A stretch of DNA of 64,000 nt from an uncultured Curtobacterium sp. (GCA_913778205.1 CAJYUW010000024.1:155656-219655), one strand, 5' to 3'; positions 16,892 through 26,049 are shown, counted from the stretch's first letter. Notes: generated by a model not told the origin, from the letters alone. Translations and numbers: made by a program.

Positions 16892-18109
16892 TCACACCGC
16901 GGCGAGCGCGCTGGTCGGCGGGATCCGCGCCGCGCGCGCCGCCGGGTACAGCCCGGACACCCCGCCGATCAAGACCGTCGCGCCGAGCCCGCCGGACACG
17001 GCCCAGAGCGGGACGGCGATCGGCCAGCCCTGCGCCACGGCGAACGCCACGGTGACCCCGAGTCCGATCAGCACCCCTGCGACACCGCCGAGGAACGACA
17101 GCAGGAGCGACTCGACCAGGAACTGGTCGCGGATGCTGCGCCGCCGTGCTCCGAGCGCCCGGCGGACACCGACCTCGGCGCGGCGCTCGAGGACGGTGAT
17201 CACCATCGTGTTCGCGACGCCGATGCCGCCGACCAGGAGCGCGACGCCGCCGATGCCGAGCAGGAGTCCGGTGAAGGAGTCCTCGGTGGCGTTCTTGGCG
17301 GCGAGGGCGTCGGACGGACGGGTGACCTCCACCGCGGACGGCGCTCCCGGGCTGATCGCCGCAGCCAGGACGGCGCGGGCCTCGGCGACCTGCTCGGGGT
17401 CGACCCGCGTGTACACCGCGGTCGGGTGCCCGTCGAAGCCGAGCGACTCGGCGTACGACAGCGGGGTGAAGACGCGGTTCTCGAGGTCCTCGGCGAGCGG
17501 CAGGTCGCCGAGGATGCCCACGACCTGCACCCACTCGCCGCCGAGCCACAGCCGGGTGTCGACCCCGACCTCGTCGATGCCGAGGTTCCGCGCCGCCTCC
17601 GGCCCGAGCACGACCTGCGCGGGCGCATCCGGTGTGGGGTCGAGCCACGATCCGGACACGATCGAGCCGCCGAGCACGTCCGCGATGTCACCCCAGGCGG
17701 CCATCACGCCGATGCCCTTGGTCTGCGCCTCGGGAACGTGGGGGTTCCGGTACACACGGGCGTCCGGGACGGTCCCGACCCCTGCGGCCGACTCGACGAC
17801 CTCCTGCCGCGCGGCCGACGACACCGCGGTCTCCGGTACGGGCGGCTGGTCGATGAAGCCCTGCGCCTGCGTCGTGGTGAGCAGGTTCGTCCCGAGGCCG
17901 TCGAGCACCCGGTCGAGCGCGGCCTTGCTCGACGACGAGATCCCCACCACGGCGATCATCGCGGCGATGCCGATCGCGATGCCGAGCGCCGAGAGCACCA
18001 CCCGGGTCGGTCGCGTCCGGAGCCCGAACACGCCGAGACGGAGCAGGTCCGCCCCACCGGGGTTCCGCAACACCTGGCCAGCGCGGTCCGCGCGCCCCGT
18101 CCGCGTCAC
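16892..18109 (-). CDS. MacB/FtsX-type ABC transporter permease
   Basis: This 405-residue permease has a membrane span near residues 35-60 (VVLSALGIAIGIAAMIAVVG), a large extracytoplasmic domain (about 65-265, MacB_PCD type), and three C-terminal spans carrying the FtsX domain (LLVGGIGVANTMVITVLERRAEVGVRRALGA). Such permeases move or expel substrates at the membrane face by mechanotransmission, typically peptides, lipids or antibiotics. The GTG start overlaps the ATPase stop (GTGA). It is the last gene of the kinase-lipoprotein-adaptor-ATPase-permease operon; an envelope-stress or antimicrobial-export role is inference. Confidence 0.93.
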   Translation of the reverse strand: MTRTGRADRAGQVLRNPGGADLLRLGVFGLRTRPTRVVLSALGIAIGIAAMIAVVGISSSSKAALDRVLDGLGTNLLTTTQAQGFIDQPPVPETAVSSAARQEVVESAAGVGTVPDARVYRNPHVPEAQTKGIGVMAAWGDIADVLGGSIVSGSWLDPTPDAPAQVVLGPEAARNLGIDEVGVDTRLWLGGEWVQVVGILGDLPLAEDLENRVFTPLSYAESLGFDGHPTAVYTRVDPEQVAEARAVLAAAISPGAPSAVEVTRPSDALAAKNATEDSFTGLLLGIGGVALLVGGIGVANTMVITVLERRAEVGVRRALGARRRSIRDQFLVESLLLSFLGGVAGVLIGLGVTVAFAVAQGWPIAVPLWAVSGGLGATVLIGGVSGLYPAARAARIPPTSALAAV

Positions 18110-18819
18110 CGGGCACCCCCGACGATCGCGGCCGCCAGCTCGGCGGCGTCGCGCGCGGCGGAGTCCTGCTCGACACGGCCGTCCCGCATCCGGACCTGCC
18201 GGGGCAGGGAGGCGGCGAGCTCGAGGTCGTGCGTGATCACGAGCACCGTGGTCCCCGCATCGTTGAGCTCGCGCAGGAGCGCGAGGATGCTCGCACCCGA
18301 GGCGGTGTCGAGCGCTCCCGTCGGCTCGTCGGCGAGCAGGATCGTGGGCTCCCCCACGATCGCCCGTGCGATGGCGACCCGCTGCTTCTCGCCGCCGGAC
18401 AGCTGGTTCGGCAGGTGGTCGACACGGTGCCCCAGTCCGACCCGCTCGAGTGCCCGCACGGCGCGTTCTCGACGCAGCCGGCGCGGGACGTTCGCGTAGA
18501 GGAGTCCGTCGGCGACGTTCTCCGCGGCGGTCGCCCCCGGCTGCAGGTGGAAGTGCTGGAAGACGAACCCGATGTGGAGGGCGCGCAGCGCGGACAGCTC
18601 GTCGTCACGCATCGACCCGACGTCGTTCCCGGCGATCGTGACCGTGCCCGAGGTCGGTCGGTCGAGCGTGCCGATGATGTTCAGCATGGTGGACTTGCCC
18701 GACCCGGACGGACCGACGACCGCGACGAGCTCGCCGCCGTCGACGTCGAGGCTGACGCCCCCGAGCGCGGCGACGTCCCCGTAGGACTTGACGACGTCGT
18801 GCAGTTCGAGGACGCTCAC
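18106..18819 (-). CDS. MacB-type ABC transporter ATPase
   Basis: This 237-residue ATPase of the LolD/MacB subfamily has Walker A GPSGSGKST near residue 38, Q-loop FVFQHFHL, signature LSGGEKQRVAIARAI, Walker B ILLADEPTGALD and H-loop VITHD. It energises the FtsX-type permease encoded next. Its GTG overlaps the adaptor stop and its stop overlaps the permease GTG, so the three genes are tightly coupled. No fused membrane domain is present. Confidence 0.95.
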   Translation of the reverse strand: MSVLELHDVVKSYGDVAALGGVSLDVDGGELVAVVGPSGSGKSTMLNIIGTLDRPTSGTVTIAGNDVGSMRDDELSALRALHIGFVFQHFHLQPGATAAENVADGLLYANVPRRLRRERAVRALERVGLGHRVDHLPNQLSGGEKQRVAIARAIVGEPTILLADEPTGALDTASGASILALLRELNDAGTTVLVITHDLELAASLPRQVRMRDGRVEQDSAARDAAELAAAIVGGAR

Positions 18820-19865
18820 GGGGCGACCACCCGATCGCCCTCGGCGAGCTCGCCGGTGACCTGCACGCGTCCGGAGGCGACCAGACCGATCTCGACGGGG
18901 ACGCGATCGACCGAGCCGTCCGGCTGCACGACGTCCACGGCGTACCCGTCGCCGACACCGGCGACCAGGGCCGCGACCGGGACGGACAACACGTCGTCGG
19001 CACGCTGACCGGGGGCGATGACCTGCGCCGTGGCCGTCGCCGGGAGCTCTCGGTCCCCCGGGTCGAACGACACCGTGACCTCGACCGTCGCGCTGCCGTC
19101 CTTCGACGTGCCCGGCACCGCGGCCGACACGGTGCCGTCGACGGGGGCGCCGGTGCCGTTGATCCGGACCTGGACGTCCTGCCCGACCGGGAGCGCCTCG
19201 GCGTCGCGCGGTGAGACGGACGCCGTGACCACGCGCTTCGACCCCGTCACGGTGAGCACCTCGCCCGACGCGGGCTGGCCGAGGGCGCCGCCGACGGTGT
19301 CGACCCGGACGTCGCCGTCGAGGAACACGACGTCGTCGGCGTCGATGGTCCCGGTCTCCTCGAGGCCGCGGTCGTGCTGCCACTCCCGGACGGCCCGCTG
19401 GGTCCGCGGACCGAAGACGTCGTCGACGGACACGTCGTACCCGAGCGCGGCGAGGTTCTCGTTGAGCTGTCGCACGTCGGTGCCCTCCACGCCGCGCGCG
19501 AGACCCCGCCAGAGGGGCACGGCACCGTGCATCGAGCGGACGGGGCGGTCGTCGACGGCGTAGACCGGTTGGTCCCGGCCGATCGACTGCCCGGGCTCGG
19601 GGAGCCAGGTGATGGTCCCGGAGGCAGCCCCCGGGACCCCGGCGGGCGAGCCGTACCCCAGGCCGCCCGGGAAGGTCGACGAGTCGACGAGGTCGGACTT
19701 CGTGACCGGGGCGGTCCGGCGCTCGCTCGCGGCCGACGACGACGTCGGGGCGTCACCGGGGGTCCCGGTGCCGGCGACCGCGAGGGTGCCGGCACCACCG
19801 ACGATGGCGGCCACGAGACACCCAGCTGTGACGATCAGTGTGGTTCGCTTCCGCACGACGCTCAC
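18816..19865 (-). CDS. Efflux adaptor with peptidoglycan-binding domain
   Basis: This 349-residue protein has an N-terminal signal anchor (TTLIVTAGCLVAAIVGGAGTL) followed by an HlyD/RND-type adaptor. Between the barrel halves, at about residues 120-170, sits a PG_binding_1 module (EGTDVRQLNENLAALGYDV, FGPRTQRAVREWQHDRGL). The C-terminal part has beta-barrel segments and DDVLSVPVAALVAG. In actinobacteria this architecture accompanies MacB-like ABC pairs and presumably ties the transporter to the cell wall. The GTG overlaps the lipoprotein stop by four bases. Confidence 0.88.
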   Translation of the reverse strand: MSVVRKRTTLIVTAGCLVAAIVGGAGTLAVAGTGTPGDAPTSSSAASERRTAPVTKSDLVDSSTFPGGLGYGSPAGVPGAASGTITWLPEPGQSIGRDQPVYAVDDRPVRSMHGAVPLWRGLARGVEGTDVRQLNENLAALGYDVSVDDVFGPRTQRAVREWQHDRGLEETGTIDADDVVFLDGDVRVDTVGGALGQPASGEVLTVTGSKRVVTASVSPRDAEALPVGQDVQVRINGTGAPVDGTVSAAVPGTSKDGSATVEVTVSFDPGDRELPATATAQVIAPGQRADDVLSVPVAALVAGVGDGYAVDVVQPDGSVDRVPVEIGLVASGRVQVTGELAEGDRVVAP

Positions 19866-20350
19866 CCGGCCTGGTTCGCGTCGATGTCGGAGAAGATCTC
19901 CGCGCCGCAGGCGTCGCTGGCGGCGTCGAAGGCTCCCTGGTCCGCCGGGACGTAGTCGGCCCACTCGGCGGAGTCGTCCGGGAAGTCGTCGAAGCCCGCC
20001 TCGACGATGCACTCGCCGTACGCCCGCTCGCGCTCGGCAGCCCCGGGGAGCTGCTGGGCCTTCGCCCCGCTGTCGGCCACCGGGCCCGAGGCGAGACACT
20101 CCTTGAGGTCGGCCTGGTACGCGTCCGGGTCGACACCCTCGGGGACGGAGAGCTGGGCGGGGGCGCCGCTGTCCGGGTCGGCGAAGTCGTACCCGTGGTC
20201 GCGCATGCACGACGCCAGGGCGAGGCCGACCTGGCCGTCGTTGGCGGTCGGTGCGTCCGCACCGTCGGGCGAGGAGCTGCACGCGGTCAGCAGGGTCGGG
20301 ACGAGGAGGACGGTGGCGACGGCGGAGAGCATCGTGGCTCGGGTTCGCAT
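19862..20350 (-). CDS. Small lipoprotein of the export operon
   Basis: The product has 162 residues. The signal peptide ends in LTAC (cysteine 24), so it is lipid-anchored outside the membrane. The mature part has four cysteines (ASCMRDHGYDF, KECLASG, GECIVEAGF, SDACGAE), suggesting two disulfides. The CMRDHGYDFADPD pattern is frequent in actinobacterial lipoproteins that sit beside MacB-type transporters; function unknown. AAAGGAA lies about six bases before the ATG. Its stop overlaps the adaptor GTG, so it is made together with the transporter and is probably a substrate-side or sensing component. Confidence 0.85.
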   Translation of the reverse strand: MRTRATMLSAVATVLLVPTLLTACSSSPDGADAPTANDGQVGLALASCMRDHGYDFADPDSGAPAQLSVPEGVDPDAYQADLKECLASGPVADSGAKAQQLPGAAERERAYGECIVEAGFDDFPDDSAEWADYVPADQGAFDAASDACGAEIFSDIDANQAG

Positions 20351-20435
20351 CGGGGTTCCTTTCCGGCACCGAGCGTGTCCCGGTGCGTGGAACCAGGACA
20401 CCAGATGTGGTGTTTCGCCAGCGGTTCGCCGGACG

Positions 20436-21611
20436 TTACTCCGCCGAAACACCCCCGGCGGCCGCGGGGAGCGTCCGCACGGTCGCCACGAGGCCGCCGC
20501 CGTCACGCGCCGCGAGGTCGAGCGACCACCCGTGCGCCCGGGCCACGGCCGCGACGATGGACAGGCCGAGGCCGCTGTGGCGGTGGGAACCGGTCGCGGC
20601 GGCCCGCTGGAACGGCTCCGTGAGCCGTTCCAGGTCTGCCGGGCGCACGTCCGGCCCGGAGTTCTCGACCACGATGCCGTCCCGGTCGACGCGGACCCGC
20701 ACGGCCCCGCCCGGGACGTTGTACTCGACCGCGTTGTCGACGAGGTTGAGGAGCAACTGGCGGACGAGCACCGGCTCGGCCACGAGCTCCAGGCCGTCGG
20801 CGACCTCGGACCCGACGGTGACCTCGGCGGCACGAGCGGCGGCGGCGACGGTCGCGACGACGTCGGCCACGAGCTCGTCGACGTCGACCGGGACACGCTC
20901 GGCGCCCACGTCGCGATCGGCCTCGGCCAGGACGAGGAGGCTCTCCACCAGCCGCTCCGTCCGACGGTTCTCGGCGAGCAGCGTCTCGCGCGCATCGGCG
21001 ATCTCGGCGGGGGTCGCGTCGTCCGGCAGGGCGATCTGGAGCGCCGCGCGCTGCACGGCGAGCGGCGTGCGGAGCTCGTGCGACGCCTGGGCGACGAAGC
21101 GCCGCTGGCTCTCGAAGGCTCCCTCCAACCGGGCGATGAGCGCGTCGATCGTGTCGGCGAGCCGGCGCAGCTCGTCGTCCGGCCCGCCGAGGGCGATCCG
21201 CTCGTGCAGGTTCGACGCCGAGAGCCGGGTGGTCGTCTCGGTGATCGTGTCGACCGGTCGGAGCATCCGACGACTCACGGCCCACCCGACCGCGCCGGCG
21301 AGGAGTCCCGCGACGCCGACCCCGACCGCCGACCACTGCCACTGGAGCGTGGCGACCGTCCGCACGAGGGCCACGCCGGTGCCGACGGGCTGCCCGGTGG
21401 ACGGCGCGGACGGGACCGGCGAGGCCCCCGTCGGGCGGAGCGGCGCGCCCGTCGGCGCCGACGATCCGCGGATCTCGGTGACGAGGAGCTCCCGCGCGTA
21501 GGAGGCCTGGGACGCGAGGTTGACGAACACGAGGACAGCCGTGGTCAGCACCACGGACGCCACGGCGAAGACGACGGCGGTGCGCGCCCGGATGCTCCAG
21601 GAGCGGGTCAC
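20436..21611 (-). CDS. Sensor histidine kinase
   Basis: This 391-residue membrane kinase has two spans (about residues 10-32 and 92-112) bracketing a 60-residue Pro/Ser/Thr-rich outer loop. A HAMP region follows, with the H-box QASHELRTPLAVQRAALQ near 200, the N-box LLLNLVDNAVEYNV and the G-box SGLGLSIVAAVARAHG. The GTG start at 21611 overlaps the stop of the 40-codon response-regulator remnant (GTGA), the usual regulator-kinase junction. It precedes the lipoprotein-ABC operon by 85 nt and presumably controlled it. No intact response regulator is adjacent. Confidence 0.93.
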   Translation of the reverse strand: MTRSWSIRARTAVVFAVASVVLTTAVLVFVNLASQASYARELLVTEIRGSSAPTGAPLRPTGASPVPSAPSTGQPVGTGVALVRTVATLQWQWSAVGVGVAGLLAGAVGWAVSRRMLRPVDTITETTTRLSASNLHERIALGGPDDELRRLADTIDALIARLEGAFESQRRFVAQASHELRTPLAVQRAALQIALPDDATPAEIADARETLLAENRRTERLVESLLVLAEADRDVGAERVPVDVDELVADVVATVAAAARAAEVTVGSEVADGLELVAEPVLVRQLLLNLVDNAVEYNVPGGAVRVRVDRDGIVVENSGPDVRPADLERLTEPFQRAAATGSHRHSGLGLSIVAAVARAHGWSLDLAARDGGGLVATVRTLPAAAGGVSAE

Positions 21612-21730
21612 GATGCTGGACCCCGGCGGGCGATGGGCCGGATCGGAGCCGACTCACGGGGGTCTGCACGCGGCCGCTCGGCGACCGCGCCGGCGACCGC
21701 CACCCCGTCGTCGACCGCCAGCATGCGCAT
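21608..21730 (-). pseudogene. Response regulator remnant
   Basis: This 40-codon ORF begins MRMLAVDDGVAVAGAVAE, which matches the first 18 residues of an OmpR-type receiver (compare MRVLVVDDEVALADLVAK at 11058), including the acidic pair. After about 21 codons the resemblance ends, and the rest is Pro/Arg-rich with no receiver or DNA-binding domain. Its TGA overlaps the kinase GTG by four bases as in an intact regulator-kinase operon. The simplest reading is loss of some 180 internal codons, with start and stop kept. It could still serve to couple translation to the kinase. Confidence 0.7.
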
Positions 21731-21739
21731 GGCGGGAGC

Positions 21740-21901
21740 CTACCCAGCGGACGGAGCGGGCGCGGGCTCGTCGGCATCGAGTCGCACGGTTCCGGCGGCC
21801 TCGTCGATCGTCACGCGGAACGCGGGACCGGTCGGAACTGGGACCACGGCGAGCGGCACGGTGTCGAGGGTCATGTGGTGGCGGATCGCGTTCTGGTCCA
21901 T
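21740..21901 (-). CDS. Small hypothetical protein, uncertain
   Basis: This is a 53-residue ORF starting MDQNAIRHHMTLDTVPLAVVPVPTG. The middle reads like beta strands (FRVTIDEAAGTVRLDADE), with a Pro/Ala tail. It ends nine bases before the response-regulator remnant. No good ribosome-binding site precedes the ATG, and I do not recognise a family. Either a small protein or a chance ORF; position and codon composition slightly favour a real gene. Confidence 0.4.
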   Translation of the reverse strand: MDQNAIRHHMTLDTVPLAVVPVPTGPAFRVTIDEAAGTVRLDADEPAPAPSAG

Positions 21902-21968
21902 GGCTCGAGCTTGGACGGTCGGCTGTTTCGTCAGCGTTGCGCTGCGGACCGGGTCGACGGCACCGCCG

Positions 21969-22009
21969 GGAGGCCCGCAGCGCGTCCCTGGGACGCGCTG
22001 CGGGCCTCC
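21969..22009 (-). terminator. clpB terminator
   Basis: A 20-bp perfect stem (21969-21988 with 21990-22009) folds around a single base; in practice the CCC-T-GGG tip opens as the loop. It begins 29 nt past the clpB stop and belongs to the GGAGGC/GCCTCC hairpin family. Confidence 0.85.
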
Positions 22010-22037
22010 AGGCGGTCGCCTCCGTCGCGTGGCCTCG

Positions 22038-24221
22038 CTACTCCTCGACGATCTCGCCCTCGACGACCGCACCGAGGTCGAACGGCTCGACGACGAGTTC
22101 GTCGCCGCTCGGAGCCACGTCCACGCGCACCGTGTCGCCGTCCCGGACGTCGCCGGCCAGGATGGCGCGCGCCAGCCGGTCGTCGATCTGCCGCTGCATG
22201 AGTCGGCGGAGCGGACGCGCGCCGTACACCGGGTCGTAGCCGCGCTCGGCGAGCCAGGTGCGCGCCGACGGCGTCACCGCGAGCTCGAGCCGACGGTCCG
22301 ACAGCCGTCGGGCGAGGCGGTCGACGTACAGCGACACGATCTGCCCGAGGTCCTCGGAGGTGAGCGCCTGGAACACCACGATGTCGTCGAGCCGGTTGAC
22401 GAACTCCGGCCGGAAGGCCTGCGTGACCAGCTCGCGGACGCCCTCCTCGCGCTGTGCCTCGGACAGGGAGGTGTCCGTGAGGAACTGCGAGCCGAGGTTC
22501 GACGTCAGGACGAGGATCGTGTTCCGGAAGTCCACGGTCCTGCCCTGACCGTCCGTCAACCGGCCGTCGTCGAGGACCTGCAACAGCACGTCGAACACCT
22601 CGGGGTGCGCCTTCTCGACCTCGTCGAGGAGCACGACCGAGTAGGGCCGGCGACGGACGGCCTCGGTGAGCTGCCCGCCGGCCTCGTACCCGACGTAGCC
22701 GGGCGGTGCGCCGATGAGCCGGGCCACCGAGTGCTTCTCGCCGTACTCGCTCATGTCGATCCGGACGAGGGCCTTCTCGTCGTCGAACAGGAACTCGGCG
22801 AGCGCCTTGGCGAGCTCGGTCTTGCCGACGCCGGTCGGGCCGAGGAACAGGAACGACCCCGTCGGACGGTCCGGGTCGGAGATGCCCGCGCGGGTGCGAC
22901 GGACCGCCTCGGACACCGTGTTCACGGCGGAGCGCTGCCCGATGATCCGTCGGCCGAGCTCGCTCTCGAGGTGCAGCAGCTTCTCGGTCTCGCCCTGGAG
23001 CAGGCGGCCGAGGGGGATGCCGGTCCACTGCGCGATCACGGCGGCGATGTCCTCGTCGGTGACGCTGTCGTTCACCATCCGTTCGGCGCTCCCGGCCTGC
23101 TCGGCGGCGGCCAGCTCGGCCTCGATCCGCGGCTTCTCGCCGTACTCGAGACGGCTGACGGTCTCGTAGTCCGCTTCGCGCTGTGCCCGCTGCGACCGCA
23201 TGTTGAGGTCGTCCAGCTGCTGCTTGAGCTCACCGATCCGGTTGAGCGCCGCCCGCTCGGCCTGCCAGCGCTCCTGGAGCTCAGCGAGCAGCGACGCACG
23301 ACCCGCCATCTCCGCGCGCAGCGTCTCGAGCCGCGCCTTGGACGCGTCGTCCTTCTCCTGCTTGAGCGCGAACTCCTCGACGCGCAGCCGGTCGACGGTG
23401 CGCTTGAGCTCGTCGATCTCGACGGGCGACGAGTCGATCTCCATGCGGAGCCGCGACGCGGCCTCGTCGATGAGGTCGATCGCCTTGTCGGGCAGCTGAC
23501 GCCCGGAGATGTACCGGTTCGACAGGCTCGCAGCGGCGACGAGTGCGGAGTCGTTGATCGTCACCTTGTGGTGCGCCTCGTAGCGCTCCTTGAGCCCGCG
23601 CAGGATCGCCACGGCGTCCTCGACGCTCGGCTCCCCGACGTACACCTGCTGGAACCGCCGTTCGAGCGCGGCGTCCTTCTCGATGTACTCGCGGTACTCG
23701 TCGAGCGTCGTCGCACCGATGAGTCGGAGCTCACCGCGGGCCAGCATCGGCTTGAGCATGTTCGACGCCGCGACGGACCCCTCGCCGCCGCCGGCGCCCA
23801 TGAGGGTGTGCAGTTCGTCGATGAAGGTGATCACCCGCCCGTCGGAGTCGTTGATCTCCTTGAGCACGGCCTTGAGCCGCTCCTCGAACTCGCCGCGGTA
23901 CTTCGCGCCGGCGATGAGCGCGGAGATGTCGAGCGACACGAGCCGCTTGTCCTTGAGGGAGTCGGCGACGTCCCCGGCGACGATGCGCTGCGCCAGCCCC
24001 TCGACCACGGCGGTCTTCCCGACGCCGGGCTCGCCGATGAGCACCGGGTTGTTCTTGGTCCGGCGGGTGAGCACCTGCGAGACACGTCGGATCTCGGCGT
24101 CACGACCGATGACCGGGTCGAGCTTGCCGCTCCGCGCGACCGCGGTGAGGTCGACGCCGTACTGCTCGAGGGCGGTCTTCTGTCGCTCTTGCGAGTCAGG
24201 GGCGCCCTGGAGGTTCGCCAT
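22038..24221 (-). CDS. clpB: ClpB-type disaggregase lacking the N domain
   Basis: This Hsp100 AAA+ unfoldase rescues aggregated proteins with DnaK. The 727-residue protein starts directly before AAA-1 ([21 protein letters not shown]; Walker A GEPGVGKT), followed by the coiled-coil middle domain (about 265-390) and AAA-2 ([26 protein letters not shown], arginine-finger region GARPLRR). The usual 140-residue Clp_N substrate domain is absent and no upstream coding matches it, so this is a short ClpB isoform or paralogue. A HAIR operator at 24254-24274 indicates HspR control, and a strong terminator follows. Confidence 0.93.
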   Translation of the reverse strand: MANLQGAPDSQERQKTALEQYGVDLTAVARSGKLDPVIGRDAEIRRVSQVLTRRTKNNPVLIGEPGVGKTAVVEGLAQRIVAGDVADSLKDKRLVSLDISALIAGAKYRGEFEERLKAVLKEINDSDGRVITFIDELHTLMGAGGGEGSVAASNMLKPMLARGELRLIGATTLDEYREYIEKDAALERRFQQVYVGEPSVEDAVAILRGLKERYEAHHKVTINDSALVAAASLSNRYISGRQLPDKAIDLIDEAASRLRMEIDSSPVEIDELKRTVDRLRVEEFALKQEKDDASKARLETLRAEMAGRASLLAELQERWQAERAALNRIGELKQQLDDLNMRSQRAQREADYETVSRLEYGEKPRIEAELAAAEQAGSAERMVNDSVTDEDIAAVIAQWTGIPLGRLLQGETEKLLHLESELGRRIIGQRSAVNTVSEAVRRTRAGISDPDRPTGSFLFLGPTGVGKTELAKALAEFLFDDEKALVRIDMSEYGEKHSVARLIGAPPGYVGYEAGGQLTEAVRRRPYSVVLLDEVEKAHPEVFDVLLQVLDDGRLTDGQGRTVDFRNTILVLTSNLGSQFLTDTSLSEAQREEGVRELVTQAFRPEFVNRLDDIVVFQALTSEDLGQIVSLYVDRLARRLSDRRLELAVTPSARTWLAERGYDPVYGARPLRRLMQRQIDDRLARAILAGDVRDGDTVRVDVAPSGDELVVEPFDLGAVVEGEIVEE

Positions 24222-24253
24222 GCGTTCCGTCCTTTCGTTGCGGTGATCCTGGG

Positions 24254-24274
24254 GTTGAGTCTACTGCACTCAAG
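24254..24274 (-). promoter_or_regulatory. HAIR element (HspR operator) of clpB
   Basis: GTTGAGT-N7-ACTCAAG differs at one position from the HAIR consensus CTTGAGT-N7-ACTCAAG. It is 33 nt upstream of the clpB ATG and overlaps the stop codon of the MFS gene (24270-24272). hspR itself is at 42907-43326. Confidence 0.88.
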
Positions 24275-25664
24275 TTCTGTCCGTCACGGCTTCCGCGCGC
24301 TCCGGGTTCCGGATGCCGACGGCGCTGACGACCGATCCCGCAAGCAGGAGCACCCCCATGACCACCACCGCTCGGTGGAACCCTGCCGTGCTCATCGCCC
24401 CGCCGAGCACGACGCCGGCGAGCGCGACCATGACGAGGCTCGCGACCCGTGCGACCGCGTTGTTGACCGCGGAGCCGATGCCCGCCTCGGCCTCCGGCAC
24501 GGACCCGAGGACCGCGCTCGTCAGCGGTGTGACCATGAGCGAGATGCCCAGCCCGACGAGCACCAGTCCCGGCAACACCGTCCACCAGTACGCAGCAGGA
24601 TCGTCCCCCACGAGCGCCATGAGGAACGACCCCACGGCGGCGATCGCCGGACCAGCGGTCATGAACCACCGCGGTCCGTACCGACCGGCGAACGAGCCGA
24701 CCGCCGTCGAGAGCGCCAGGAGCAGGACCGTCGGGGGCAGCGTGGCGATCCCGGCGAGCCACGCCGGGAACGCCCAGACCTCCTGGAGGAACAGCGTCAC
24801 CACGAACCCGACCATCCCGAGCGCACCGTAGATCGACAGGGTCGCGAGGTTCCCGACCGCGAAGTTGCGCGCACGGAACAGCCCGAGGTCCACGAGCGGC
24901 TGCGCGGTTCGCCGTTCCCACGGCACGAACGCAGCGAGCGCCAGTCCGCCGAGCACCAGCGCAGCGACCACGACCGGCGACGACCAGCCGAGCCGCTCCT
25001 GTTCGATGAGCCCGAGCACGACCCCGCCGATGCCGACCACCGCGAGCACCGCCCCGACGACGTCGACCCGTGGCCGCCCGGGGGGCCGGACGTCCCCGGA
25101 GATCCGCAGCACGAGCGGGAGGGTGGCCGCGATGGGCACCGCCGTGAGCACGAAGATCCACCGCCAGCCGATGCCGTCGACGATCACGCCGCCGATCACC
25201 GGGCCGACGACCACGGCGACGCTCGACCACGCCGTCCACGAGCCGATCGCCCGGCCCTGCGCCGCACCGCGGAACGCCGCGATGATGAGCGCGAGCGAAC
25301 TCGGAGTGACGAGCGCGCCGCCGACGCCCTGGAGCGCCCGGGCGACGATGAGCACCTCACTCGTCGGTGCCGCCGCGCACACGACGGAGGCGACCCCGAA
25401 GACGACCAGCCCGAGCGTGATGATCCGCACCCGGCCGAACAGGTCCGACAGCGAGCCGGCCACGAGGATGAGCGACCCGAGCGTCACCATGTACGCGTCG
25501 ACGACCCACTGCTGCACGACGAGCCCACCACCGAGGTCGTGCCGGATCGCCGGGAGTGCGACGTTCACCACGCTCGCGTCCAGGCCGACCACGAACGACG
25601 CCAGGATCGCGACGACGAGCACCACACGGCGATCGTCGCGGAGCGGTGCGGCCGGTGTCGTCAT
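24270..25664 (-). CDS. MFS drug exporter, DHA2 type
   Basis: This 464-residue major facilitator has 14 predicted spans. It has motif A-like GSLSDLFGRVRI, the antiporter motif-C region WSSVAVVVGPVIGGVIVDGIGWRWIFVL, and the first span ASFVVGLDASVVNVALPAI typical of EmrB/QacA proton antiporters. It probably exports drugs or toxic metabolites; the substrate is unknown. The ATG at 25664 begins MTTPAAPLRDD. It ends inside the clpB operator, 48 nt before clpB. No regulator is adjacent. Confidence 0.92.
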   Translation of the reverse strand: MTTPAAPLRDDRRVVLVVAILASFVVGLDASVVNVALPAIRHDLGGGLVVQQWVVDAYMVTLGSLILVAGSLSDLFGRVRIITLGLVVFGVASVVCAAAPTSEVLIVARALQGVGGALVTPSSLALIIAAFRGAAQGRAIGSWTAWSSVAVVVGPVIGGVIVDGIGWRWIFVLTAVPIAATLPLVLRISGDVRPPGRPRVDVVGAVLAVVGIGGVVLGLIEQERLGWSSPVVVAALVLGGLALAAFVPWERRTAQPLVDLGLFRARNFAVGNLATLSIYGALGMVGFVVTLFLQEVWAFPAWLAGIATLPPTVLLLALSTAVGSFAGRYGPRWFMTAGPAIAAVGSFLMALVGDDPAAYWWTVLPGLVLVGLGISLMVTPLTSAVLGSVPEAEAGIGSAVNNAVARVASLVMVALAGVVLGGAMSTAGFHRAVVVMGVLLLAGSVVSAVGIRNPERAEAVTDRT

Positions 25665-25718
25665 GCGCTCATCCAACCCCGTGCGGCCGTCGGCGCGCCC
25701 ACACCCCACGCATGACGA

Positions 25719-25749
25719 AGCCCCCGCGACCGGAGTGGTCGCGGGGGCT
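25719..25749. terminator. Terminator between tatA and MFS gene
   Basis: A 13-bp perfect stem, AGCCCCCGCGACC with GGTCGCGGGGGCT, closes a five-base loop 37 nt after the tatA stop. It most likely ends tatA transcription. Confidence 0.8.
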
Positions 25750-25785
25750 GCCGACAGGACGGGGCTGGGTGTCCTCGGTCTGGTG

Positions 25786-26049
25786 CTACTGCTTCGGGTC
25801 GGCGTTCGGCTGGACCGACGGACCCGGGTTCACGACCGGCGCGGCCGGCTGTGCAGCGGCGTTCTGCGCGGTGGTGTTCTGCGCGGTGGTGTCGGGCGAC
25901 TGCTTGTCGTCCGTGCCCATCTCCTTCTTGAAGATGTTGATCGACTGACCGAGACCCTTCGCGAGCGCCGGGAGCTTGGTCGCCCCGAACAGCAGGATGA
26001 CGATCCCGAGGATGATCAGCAGATGGATGCCGTTGAGGCCTGCGAACAT
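25786..26049 (-). CDS. tatA: Sec-independent translocase protein TatA
   Basis: This is an 87-residue Tat translocase subunit that forms the twin-arginine export pore. It has one N-terminal membrane helix ([19 protein letters not shown]), then the FGxxKLP hinge and an amphipathic helix ([16 protein letters not shown]). The C-terminal tail is unstructured and rich in Ala, Gln, Asn and Pro, with short TTAQN/AAAQ repeats. AAGGAG precedes two adjacent ATGs; the second (26049) has the better spacing. tatB and tatC are not adjacent, so in this genome tatA is a single gene. Confidence 0.93.
   Translation of the reverse strand: MFAGLNGIHLLIILGIVILLFGATKLPALAKGLGQSINIFKKEMGTDDKQSPDTTAQNTTAQNAAAQPAAPVVNPGPSVQPNADPKQ

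Noticed and set aside
20007..25715. A 1902-codon plus-strand open frame
   Set aside because: It is the antisense shadow of the kinase, clpB and MFS genes; its translation is Arg/Asp/Glu/Gly low complexity with no domain pattern.
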